NCBI GenBank assembly: GCA_964617105.1
Contig: CAZTWC010000001.1
Coordinates: 44,794-63,074, forward strand
Reading direction: 5' to 3'
Source: CAZTWC01 sp964617105 [NCBI: uncultured Myxococcia bacterium]
GTDB taxonomy: Bacteria; CAZTWC01
DNA length: 18,281 nt
The notes beneath the pieces are model-generated. The model searched no databases and had not been told where the DNA came from. It saw nothing but the letters and a program-made list of their open reading frames with translations. Positions 1 to 7,293 of the stretch are shown here, in pieces (position 1 is the stretch's first letter; each line of letters opens with the position of its first letter). The position numbers and the translations under genes were made by a program.

Positions 1-4
1 GGGT

Positions 5-3000
5 TCAAGCGCTAGTTCCTACAGATAGCCCCAGATCTTGCCGCAAGTGAGCATATTTGGAACTGAGATAAAATTGCACCATTTCCATCAACTCCTGGCA
101 TGGAGATAATTTTTCTGCGATTTCAGCAAAATCATCAGTCTGCTCCAGAGATATTTTATGTAATTCGATCATCATGTCTAAAGAAACAGCGATATCATCG
201 CAAAAAATCATGGCAATTCGATTGGCGGTGTTGATAGCAGCCCGGTAGTAATCAATAGCCGTAACCTGATTTAACTCTTTCTGGTTCCTAAAAAGAACCC
301 CTGAAAGCAATTTACGGTTTTTGCTCGACAGAACTTTATCGATTTTTTGAGCCATCTCCTGGATAAAAGCCGGCGATTCGGCAATTTCCAATCCCGCTGC
401 CCCGGTAATTTTTAAAGCCTCTATAAAATCGGCCAGGTGTCCGCTTTTCAAAGAACTCAGCACCTGGTTTTGGGCCAACACAAAATAGAGTTGACGGGCC
501 AATAAAAATTTTTGCTTGGCTAAAGGATATTTTAAAAAAGTCTGACGGGCCAAAATCGCCGGCGGACTGGTATTTAAAAGTCTTATCAGCACTGGTGATC
601 GGCTGGCAACGTATATATCCACCTTTTTATCAATGCCCATTACCCGGATAAAATTATCACAGGTTTCCCGTAAGGGATGGTCGGAGGAAGATATTTTTTC
701 ATTGCGGCTCAAGTTGTATGATTTTAAACTTACGGTAAAGAGTTTTGCTAATTCATCTCCCACCGCCAAAAAAGTTTCCCGCAACCAATTCTGCTCCCCT
801 GAATGTACTACTATATGGTTCATAGATGATTTGCCAATAAAGGTATTGGAGGATTGGCCCACTTTATTAGGGTATTGGTCTAAAAATTCCGCTTCAGATG
901 GTGTAGTCTGGTTGAAAAAATCAATCAGGCGGCCAAAAAGAAAACTTCGGTCTAAATCACCGGCATCCCGATAGATTTGAAAAGCGCCATGATAGGCATT
1001 TATATCTAAAAAATTTTGGGCAAATATTTTTTTCAGTTCCGCCTCCGCTTTATCTCTCTGATCCGTATAGTCAGATAAAATTTGCGCTCTTTTTATCCGG
1101 ATCTGATTCTGCCGGGCCATATCTTCTCCAACTGCTTCCATCTCTTTATCCACCAATTTCAGAGCCTTTTCCGGCTGACCGGTATCCAGGAAAAACTGAC
1201 CTATTTTATCCAAAGCTGTTTGGTGGACCGGATCATCATCCAGGATTCGCTGGTAGTAATGGCTGGCTTTTTGGGAGTCTGAAAAGATATTCTGGTAAAT
1301 GGCGGCCAGTTGAAGATTATATTGAATCCGAAACTCTGCTTCCTGGCAAATTTCAACCATTTGCTCAAATACCTGGATGGCGGCGTTCCATTCTTGTTCC
1401 TGGCATAACAGCCGGGCTTTCTCTTCCAGGGCCGGTAGATGGTGTTGGTCCAACTCAAGAACCAGATCGAACTGCTCCAAAGCCTTTTGCTGCTGGTTAT
1501 ATCCCTGGAGGTAAATAATCCCTAGTTGATAATTAGCCAGAGAATGGATCTCTTTATCCATCTCTGGCTCTTTGTCAATAAGTAGCACCTTTTCCCATAC
1601 CTGCTGCGCCTTTTCCCATGCCTCTTTTTGCAAGTATAGATGAGAGAGCATTTTTAGAGTGGGTATATGTTCTTCATCGATTTGAAGAATTTCCTGAAAA
1701 GTTTTCTCTGCCTGTTCCACATCGGCCAATTGATTGTGCAGCAACTCACCCATTCTAAGCATCAACCCGATTTTCTTTCCTTTGGCCTCAGTTGCTTCCA
1801 ACTGCTCCTGATAGAGTTTCAACAGCACCTCCCACTGGCCCTGGTTGTATAGTAACTCTTCCAAGTCGTTTAAGGCTTCACCGTCACCAGGCTCCACCTC
1901 CAGAATCTCACGGTAAATTCTTATTGCTACCTCGGTTTGCCCCATTTTACTGTAAAGTTTGGCTCTCTCTTTCATTAAAATCATCTTAGATTTTGAATTT
2001 TTAAGCAGCAAAGATTCCTCTGCCGCCACCTCCAGGTAGTTTTCTATATTCCCCTCCCTAAAATGAACCCGGCGTAGGGTGTCCAGGGCGGCCAAAGCCG
2101 GCTCACCGGCACATAAAGATTCTCTAAGTCCATGGATAGCCTGGTCTATATCTGTGCCATAGGCGGCGCTAAGTTGTCCGGCTAAAAAATTGACCTGCCA
2201 AAACTCATCTTCCGATCTGCATAAAAAACCAATCTCTTGCAACACCGCCAGAACACCTGGATGATTAGGCTGATTTTGAAAATAGCGCAGCAACGACTCC
2301 AGAGTAAAATGCTTTTGACTTTCCCAATTTTGAAAATAATCGATATATAAATTGGCTGCTTCGAAATAATCTTCTTGCCACCACTCTTTCAAAAAAGCAC
2401 GCATCAAAGTATATAACTCCATTTCATCTTGATTGGCGGCATTTTCATGTAACTTCTGGAGTTGAACCACAACTCCCGACCAATCCTGCTGTCCGGCCTG
2501 CAATCTGGCTATAAAATCTTGCACCAGGTAGTTCTCCGGCAACTCCAGGGAGAGTTGATCCAGCAATTTCATCCCTTTTTCTTTATCAGCACCATCCCTT
2601 TTAATCAGCAGTAAGGCTAAGGCGAAAAGAATTCTACTCCGCCTTGGTTTAGAGATATTTTTTACCTTCAGCATCTTCTGGTAGGTTTCTTCCAGACTGG
2701 ATATGTCCTTCTTCTGGCAGCATATTCTGGCTATAGCCTGTAGGCAAGGAAAGGTGAGACCTGCCTGGGGCAGCGCTCTTTGATACAGGGTGAAGGCGGA
2801 TTTTTGATCCTTGAGTTTGAATTCGAAAATAAGGGCCATGCGAAAAAAGATAACGGCCTGCTGTTGAGTATCTTTGAGGATTTCAGTTTCCTGATCCAAA
2901 GTTTGCAAAAGTCCGCTAATATCTTCAGTTTGGCGAAAAATCTTTTCCATTGCCCTTAAGGCAGTGATATCGTTGTGGTTCAATTTCAATATCTCTTCGT

Positions 3001-5119
3001 AATGGCCAATGGCGGCAGCGTGATCCCCCAATTTTTCTTCGGCAATTTGGGCCATTTTATGAATCATTGATTGGATTTGCAGTGGATCTTTCAGAGTGGC
3101 CACCTGTTTTTGCAGACTCTCTATGATCCGGGGCCAATCGTTGTTGATGGAATAAATTCTGCCCAGGGCTTGCAGGGCCGGTAGATAGGAAGGATTATTT
3201 TCCAACACTTTTTCGTACCAATAAATCGCCGAATCCTGATTGTGCAGTTTCTCCTCATAAATTTCGCCATTTTTATACAAAAGGGAGATTATCTGATTTT
3301 TGTCGTTGATAGCCACTATCTCCCTGGTATTAACCGTTATCAAATCCTCCCAATGGCCAAGTTTGGCATAGAGTCTTCCCAACGTCCTGATGGAGGGCAA
3401 ATCGTCCTGGTCTTTTTTTAAAAGTCGTTCATAGATTTCAACCGCCCTAACCAGGTCTTTCATTTGGTCTTCGTAAAGAACCCCTATTTTTTCCAACAAA
3501 AACTTTTGGTGACCCAGGTCTTGGGATGATTCAATTTCAGCCTCAAAAAGATCTATTAGATCCTGCCATCTCCCCTGTTGTTGATACAACTTGGCAATAG
3601 ATTTTAAGGATGGTAGATAACTGGGATCTATTTTCATGGCCTTTTCATAAAATTCGATGGCCTGATAGGGATTATTCAATTTGTCTTCGTAAATTTCGCC
3701 GATTTTATAGTAGATCACCAGTTTATGGCTATCATCTGCAACTTGTTCGGCCTCTTTTAGATAGAGTTGAACCAACTTTTCCCATTCTCGGTGTTTGGCT
3801 AGCAGCCGGCCTAGAGAATAGCGGGCCGGAAGATTATTAAAGTTTATTCGGATAACTTGCTGATAATAATGAACCGCCCCCTCTTCATCCGCCAGTTGTT
3901 CTTTTATTTCCGCTAATTTCAAGTAAACCAGGGCCAGAGATTCGTCCCGATTCATCAATCCTGCCAATTGCTCCAGGTTTTTTACCAAACTGTCTAAATC
4001 ACCAATCTCTTCATAGATCAAAGACAGTTCGTAAAGTGCCAAAAACCTGGTGGACTCAAGAGCGGTCGCCTTTTCCAACAACTCTTTTCCCTTTGGTTGG
4101 TCAGATAAAAATTCCTGGCATATCAAAGCGGCAAAATAGTATTCTGCGCCCAACTGGTCTGAAGATATCTCCCCCTCCTGTAGATAAAGATCTACCATAC
4201 CCTGCCACTCCAGATTTGCAAACTTGCCCTCCTGGAGTTTTTGCAACAACAACTCTCCATCTGGCAGGGCGGAATAGCACTGCTGAAACAGATTAAAACT
4301 AGTGGTGTTTTCTTCTCCTTGCCACAAAAAACCCTGAGCCAGCAAAATCGAGCCTTTCTCCCGCTGCTCCAAATCTTGCTCCTGGGTTAATAACCCCTGA
4401 TAAAATTTGTTCAGTTCAGTCTTCTGTCCAATCCAGTAGAGAAGATATTGATACAAAAGCCGCAGCATCCGACTAGTCGGTGAAAGTTCAAGGGCTCCCT
4501 GCAGGGTGGCTATAGCCTCCTTTGGTTGGGATAATTTAAAGGTTTGCAAAAGGGTTTTCAGTAATAGCAGCCGCATTTTATAGGATATATCTGGAGATTT
4601 TTTTTCCAAATTTATCAGAAAATCTAGAGTTTCCAGGGCTTTTTTCCACTTTTTCCTTTGCAGGTATAGGTTCAGGCAAACTTTTAGATTTACTTTATCG
4701 CCCTGGTGTTTAGAGATGGCCTCAACAAAGTCATCCTGCGCTCCCGCTCCATCGTCCAGGCACAACTGTTTAAGCAGTCCCCTTTGCCGGAGTAAATAAC
4801 TCTCTCTTTGCTCATCTTTCTCCGGTTCGATCTCTCCGGACAGGATAGTCAACACATCCTGAAAGTCTTCAGTGCTTAAAAGAGAATTTTCCTCGGCGGT
4901 CTCCCCCTCCACTGGAGTTAACAACTCTTTGGAAAGGGGTGGAAAAAGCGATCTCCGCCTGGCTGACGTTTCTACCTCTATCGCTTCCGGGACCGCTTCT
5001 TCGAAGGCTGGTTGAGTAGATTCCTCTTCCTGCAAACCAGAATCAAACCACTCTTTTTCAAAATCGCTAAACTCTTCCTGTTCTTGCTGCTCTTTTTTAT
5101 CGTCCTGGGTGGAGGCCAT
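5..5119 (-). CDS. Giant TPR-repeat scaffold protein with C-terminal degenerate peptidase-like domain
   Basis: This 1704-residue protein has no signal peptide or membrane segment and is probably a cytoplasmic scaffold. Residues 1-60 are an acidic Glu/Gln-rich tail. Residues about 140-1390 are almost continuous TPR-type helical repeats, recognisable by motifs such as GEIYE, AIEFYEKA and the recurring LPSLK/LPALQ. From residue 472 to 831 five units follow with an exact 72-residue period. The last 250 residues or so are not TPR. They resemble the tail of large deltaproteobacterial TPR proteins, where a peptidase-like fold has lost its HExxH zinc motif; the equivalent helix here appears to read RQLYF (residues 1542-1546). 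The ATG at 5119 is preceded by a good Shine-Dalgarno AAGGA (complement of 5127-5131). The gene ends in TGA at 5-7, so it is complete. It is divergent from trmJ. TPR assignment is firm; the partners and role are unknown. Confidence 0.9.
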   Translation of the reverse strand: MASTQDDKKEQQEQEEFSDFEKEWFDSGLQEEESTQPAFEEAVPEAIEVETSARRRSLFPPLSKELLTPVEGETAEENSLLSTEDFQDVLTILSGEIEPEKDEQRESYLLRQRGLLKQLCLDDGAGAQDDFVEAISKHQGDKVNLKVCLNLYLQRKKWKKALETLDFLINLEKKSPDISYKMRLLLLKTLLQTFKLSQPKEAIATLQGALELSPTSRMLRLLYQYLLYWIGQKTELNKFYQGLLTQEQDLEQREKGSILLAQGFLWQGEENTTSFNLFQQCYSALPDGELLLQKLQEGKFANLEWQGMVDLYLQEGEISSDQLGAEYYFAALICQEFLSDQPKGKELLEKATALESTRFLALYELSLIYEEIGDLDSLVKNLEQLAGLMNRDESLALVYLKLAEIKEQLADEEGAVHYYQQVIRINFNNLPARYSLGRLLAKHREWEKLVQLYLKEAEQVADDSHKLVIYYKIGEIYEDKLNNPYQAIEFYEKAMKIDPSYLPSLKSIAKLYQQQGRWQDLIDLFEAEIESSQDLGHQKFLLEKIGVLYEDQMKDLVRAVEIYERLLKKDQDDLPSIRTLGRLYAKLGHWEDLITVNTREIVAINDKNQIISLLYKNGEIYEEKLHNQDSAIYWYEKVLENNPSYLPALQALGRIYSINNDWPRIIESLQKQVATLKDPLQIQSMIHKMAQIAEEKLGDHAAAIGHYEEILKLNHNDITALRAMEKIFRQTEDISGLLQTLDQETEILKDTQQQAVIFFRMALIFEFKLKDQKSAFTLYQRALPQAGLTFPCLQAIARICCQKKDISSLEETYQKMLKVKNISKPRRSRILFALALLLIKRDGADKEKGMKLLDQLSLELPENYLVQDFIARLQAGQQDWSGVVVQLQKLHENAANQDEMELYTLMRAFLKEWWQEDYFEAANLYIDYFQNWESQKHFTLESLLRYFQNQPNHPGVLAVLQEIGFLCRSEDEFWQVNFLAGQLSAAYGTDIDQAIHGLRESLCAGEPALAALDTLRRVHFREGNIENYLEVAAEESLLLKNSKSKMILMKERAKLYSKMGQTEVAIRIYREILEVEPGDGEALNDLEELLYNQGQWEVLLKLYQEQLEATEAKGKKIGLMLRMGELLHNQLADVEQAEKTFQEILQIDEEHIPTLKMLSHLYLQKEAWEKAQQVWEKVLLIDKEPEMDKEIHSLANYQLGIIYLQGYNQQQKALEQFDLVLELDQHHLPALEEKARLLCQEQEWNAAIQVFEQMVEICQEAEFRIQYNLQLAAIYQNIFSDSQKASHYYQRILDDDPVHQTALDKIGQFFLDTGQPEKALKLVDKEMEAVGEDMARQNQIRIKRAQILSDYTDQRDKAEAELKKIFAQNFLDINAYHGAFQIYRDAGDLDRSFLFGRLIDFFNQTTPSEAEFLDQYPNKVGQSSNTFIGKSSMNHIVVHSGEQNWLRETFLAVGDELAKLFTVSLKSYNLSRNEKISSSDHPLRETCDNFIRVMGIDKKVDIYVASRSPVLIRLLNTSPPAILARQTFLKYPLAKQKFLLARQLYFVLAQNQVLSSLKSGHLADFIEALKITGAAGLEIAESPAFIQEMAQKIDKVLSSKNRKLLSGVLFRNQKELNQVTAIDYYRAAINTANRIAMIFCDDIAVSLDMMIELHKISLEQTDDFAEIAEKLSPCQELMEMVQFYLSSKYAHLRQDLGLSVGTSA
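2627..3706 (-). repeat. Five protein-level tandem repeats of exactly 72 residues (216 bases) in the TPR gene
   Basis: Units begin at residues 472, 544, 616, 688 and 760, at KIGEIYED, KIGVLYED, KNGEIYEE, KMAQIAEE and RMALIFEF. Each holds two TPR-like hairpins with a conserved LPSL/LPAL turn near position 31. There are no insertions or deletions between units, although their DNA has diverged. Confidence 0.7.
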
Positions 5120-5126
5120 AAGTTAT

Positions 5127-5131
5127 TCCTT
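5127..5131 (-). promoter_or_regulatory. Ribosome binding site of the TPR gene
   Basis: AAGGA on the minus strand lies 7 bases before the ATG at 5119. It supports that start codon. Confidence 0.6.
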
Positions 5132-5149
5132 TAGTTAAAGTGACCGACT

Positions 5150-5169
5150 ATTGAATTGCTAATTTCAAT
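5150..5169. repeat. Small inverted repeat in the divergent intergenic region
   Basis: ATTGAA (5150-5155) and TTCAAT (5164-5169) form a perfect 6-base inverted repeat around an 8-base centre. It sits between the divergent TPR and trmJ genes, so an operator is possible. The region is AT-rich and a repeat this short could be chance. Confidence 0.2.
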
Positions 5170-5195
5170 TATTACTTGCTTTTTATCTTTTCCTG

Positions 5196-5225
5196 TTGAC
5201 ACCATGGAACTGAAAGAATTATAAC
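5196..5225 (+). promoter_or_regulatory. Sigma-70-type promoter of trmJ, implying a leaderless mRNA
   Basis: A perfect -35 box TTGACA (5196-5201) and a -10 box TATAAC (5220-5225, five of six consensus bases) are separated by 18 bases. The ATG follows only 10 bases after the -10 box. Transcription would then begin about 3-5 bases before the start codon. No Shine-Dalgarno sequence lies in between. Confidence 0.65.
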
Positions 5226-5235
5226 AAATTAGATT

Positions 5236-6015
5236 ATGGGTTACAATAAGAGTATCAATTTTATTCTGGTTAAGCCGATTCACCCCGGTAATGTGGGTTC
5301 TTCCCTGCGAGCCATCTTAAACATGGGCTTTGAAAACCTTACCATAGTTGGAGGCAGGGATATCCATAAACAAAGCGATGCCTACAAGATGGCCGCCTGT
5401 GCCCGCTCTCGCCTGGACTCTATCCATTACTGCGATACTCTCCAGGAGGCGGTGGATGACGCCAGCCTGGTGGTGGGCACCACCGCCCGAATTGGATTCA
5501 AACGATCCAGAGTAACTCTGGGTCCAATTGATTTACAAAAAACTCTCCATTCTTTTCCGGAAGCCAAATGGGCCTTTCTATTCGGTCCCGAGGATGCAGG
5601 ACTGGATAACAGTCATTTGGAATGTTGCCACTATTTGCTTCATATCCCCACCAATCCCGATTTCAGCAGCCTCAATTTGGCTCAAGCGGTGCTGATTACC
5701 GCTTTTCAGGTACGCAATGCCTTAGATACCGGCATGTATAGATCCGAAAATACTAATAAGGTCAGGCGGGTGGCGCAGGAGAGGTTGCCTGCGCTTCAGG
5801 CCGAACAACAACGAACCATGGAACAGGTGCAACAGTTGCTGCAAAAGGCTGATTTTTTCGGCGGCCGTAATCCAGTGCACGTTATTAACCAGGTTCACAA
5901 TTTTCTGGGCCGCTGCCAGGTGAGCAGCCGCGAATTAAAAATTCTCCGGGGGATGGTTCACAGGTTGGATATTTTTGTCCGGGCCGGCCGTGAAAAAATC
6001 AAGGGGGGAAATTAA
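5236..6015 (+). CDS. trmJ: tRNA (cytidine/uridine-32-2'-O)-methyltransferase TrmJ, SPOUT family
   Basis: TrmJ uses S-adenosylmethionine to 2'-O-methylate ribose at position 32 of certain tRNA anticodon loops. The 259-residue protein shows the three SpoU/TrmH motifs: motif 1 HPGNVGSSLRAILNMG (residues 16-31, with the conserved Arg25), motif 2 FLFGPEDAGLD (114-124) and motif 3 NPDFSSLNLAQAV (140-152). These form the trefoil-knot cofactor site. The TrmJ-specific C-terminal extension is present and ends in a KILRGM segment (235-240) like the NILRGI segment of the E. coli enzyme, and the length is close to that of E. coli TrmJ. The N-terminus aligns with E. coli TrmJ within two residues, so the ATG at 5236 is the right start although it has no Shine-Dalgarno. 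The 3' end overlaps the convergent gene by 17 bases. Confidence 0.93.
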   Translation: MGYNKSINFILVKPIHPGNVGSSLRAILNMGFENLTIVGGRDIHKQSDAYKMAACARSRLDSIHYCDTLQEAVDDASLVVGTTARIGFKRSRVTLGPIDLQKTLHSFPEAKWAFLFGPEDAGLDNSHLECCHYLLHIPTNPDFSSLNLAQAVLITAFQVRNALDTGMYRSENTNKVRRVAQERLPALQAEQQRTMEQVQQLLQKADFFGGRNPVHVINQVHNFLGRCQVSSRELKILRGMVHRLDIFVRAGREKIKGGN

Positions 6016-7072
6016 AATCCTTCCTCTTTTTCCAGTCCTTACAGTATTTATCACAAATTTTAGTTAATTCCTGCTCTCTCCTTTTGAGTAACTGCTCTCT
6101 CTCCTGGGGATTGGTAGGGAAATTATTTTTCCGTCCTCTTCTTAAGGATGATTTTTTCTCTTTTTGCCTGGCTGTTTTTTGGGGAAAAATTCGATCTGAT
6201 TTTCCCGGCTTGAAATCACTCTTCGAACTGACCTTACGCTGTTTTTGTATCCGTTCCAAATATACCTTTTGCGCTTTTGGACAAATACCCAGTTTTTCCA
6301 ATCCTCTGGTAAGAATCAGTAAAATCTCCTTTTTCTGCGCTTCCGGCTGCAGATAATATGCACTCTCTGCCAACAAAAGCGCCTCTGAAGGCTGATGGTT
6401 AGAGATCATCCTTTCGGCTTCAGCCAACAGATCTAATCCGCTTAAAGTTGAATCTCCCTGAAGGGTGGATGTTTTCGATATATTCTCGGATGGAGATGTT
6501 TTTTTTAATCGTCTGTTTGAGTTGGTGGCGCCTGAACCCCGGACGGGTAAATTGGTTCCTCTGGCCATAAATTGAGATCCATCTTCACCCGGGGATTCTT
6601 TGAGGAGGAAACCGGGATAAGCACGGGGAGTTCGCCATTGCTCCTGCTTAGATGAGACGGGCCACTCTTCTAGTTGATAAGATAGATTATTCAGTGTACG
6701 GCTGACCGTGTACTCATCTATTAGATACAGGAGATAGAGCAAGCAAAGGCAATAGAAAATCGACCACAACACCCCCCAGCGGATCACCAATTTCTCCTCT
6801 TCACTCTCTTCCTCTCCTGGTTCCTCCCGGCCAATTGCCCCGCCGCTTCCTATACTCCCTCCTCCTATGACGCCCCCTTTTATTTTTCTGTCATCTTCCT
6901 GTTTAGCATGGTAGTTTGCTCTTTTCCTTTTTTTGCTGTCTCTGTTACCGACAAATGGTCGGGGCTGCTCCTTTTTTACAATATCTCTTACCGGATAGGG
7001 TTTATCCTCTTTATCCGGATCCAATTTTTCTTGTAAAATTTTATCCAAATCCTGGTGGGTAATCTTGCTCAT
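5999..7072 (-). CDS. Hypothetical single-pass membrane protein with TPR-like segment
   Basis: I do not recognise this 357-residue protein. Residues 1-60 are charged and lysine-rich. Residues 66-81 are a Gly/Ile/Ser low-complexity tract, followed by an acidic run (82-94). One clear hydrophobic helix lies at 96-118 (LVIRWGVLWSIFYCLCLLYL and onward). Residues 120-205 are Ser/Asn/Arg-rich and probably unstructured. Residues about 212-278 form paired helices resembling two TPR units (EAERMISNHQPSEALLLAES), and the rest is very basic, ending with a CxxxC pair (Cys340, Cys344). There is no signal peptide beyond the single anchor. The ATG at 7072 has no Shine-Dalgarno; its leader AAATTAGATT is identical to that of trmJ. 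It is convergent with trmJ and divergent from the transporter gene. The composition is typical of poorly conserved lineage-specific proteins; function unknown. Confidence 0.75.
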   Translation of the reverse strand: MSKITHQDLDKILQEKLDPDKEDKPYPVRDIVKKEQPRPFVGNRDSKKRKRANYHAKQEDDRKIKGGVIGGGSIGSGGAIGREEPGEEESEEEKLVIRWGVLWSIFYCLCLLYLLYLIDEYTVSRTLNNLSYQLEEWPVSSKQEQWRTPRAYPGFLLKESPGEDGSQFMARGTNLPVRGSGATNSNRRLKKTSPSENISKTSTLQGDSTLSGLDLLAEAERMISNHQPSEALLLAESAYYLQPEAQKKEILLILTRGLEKLGICPKAQKVYLERIQKQRKVSSKSDFKPGKSDRIFPQKTARQKEKKSSLRRGRKNNFPTNPQEREQLLKRREQELTKICDKYCKDWKKRKDFNFPP

Positions 7073-7079
7073 AATCTAA

Positions 7080-7107
7080 TTTTTACACTATTTTTTCAGC
7101 ATCACAA
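7080..7107 (-). promoter_or_regulatory. Possible promoter of the hypothetical membrane protein gene
   Basis: On the minus strand TTGTGA (complement of 7102-7107) and TAAAAA (complement of 7080-7085) lie 16 bases apart. The -10 box is 7 bases from the ATG, an arrangement like that of trmJ. Each box has partial consensus only, so this is tentative. Confidence 0.3.
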
Positions 7108-7221
7108 GTTTAAAATAGTTGGGGGACGAAAACTTTTAACCACCTATACTTCGACAAAGTGAAATCTCGGACAACAACTACAATCAAAATGCCTTTTTGG
7201 AGATGCGGTTTTCTATTTTTT

Positions 7222-7249
7222 TTGCTATAGTCAAAAAAATTGTTATACG
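7222..7249 (+). promoter_or_regulatory. Possible promoter of the transporter gene
   Basis: TTGCTA (7222-7227) and TATACG (7244-7249) are separated by 16 bases, about 45 bases before the transporter start. Other AT-rich -10-like hexamers lie nearby (TATAGT at 7226, TATAAA at 7259) without a convincing -35 box. The rest of the 221-base gap (7073-7293) shows no other structure I can support. Confidence 0.3.
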
Positions 7250-7283
7250 AACCAATACTATAAAGATTTTATCGATTTATTAA

Positions 7284-7288
7284 AGGAG
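7284..7288 (+). promoter_or_regulatory. Ribosome binding site of the transporter gene
   Basis: AGGAG lies 5 bases before the ATG at 7294. It is a strong Shine-Dalgarno match that fixes the start. Confidence 0.7.
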
Positions 7289-7293
7289 ATACA

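Noticed and set aside
633-974. Open reading frame on the plus strand inside the TPR gene, and similar ones at 1082-1282, 4036-4296, 9153-9437, 13267-13647 and 15156-15617
   Set aside because: All are antisense to long genes with clear protein motifs and show no recognisable domains. They are shadows of the coding strand.
5204-5224. Six-codon upstream reading frame (ATG to TAA) before trmJ
   Set aside because: It lies inside the spacer and -10 box of the proposed promoter and would not be transcribed from it. It also has no ribosome binding site.
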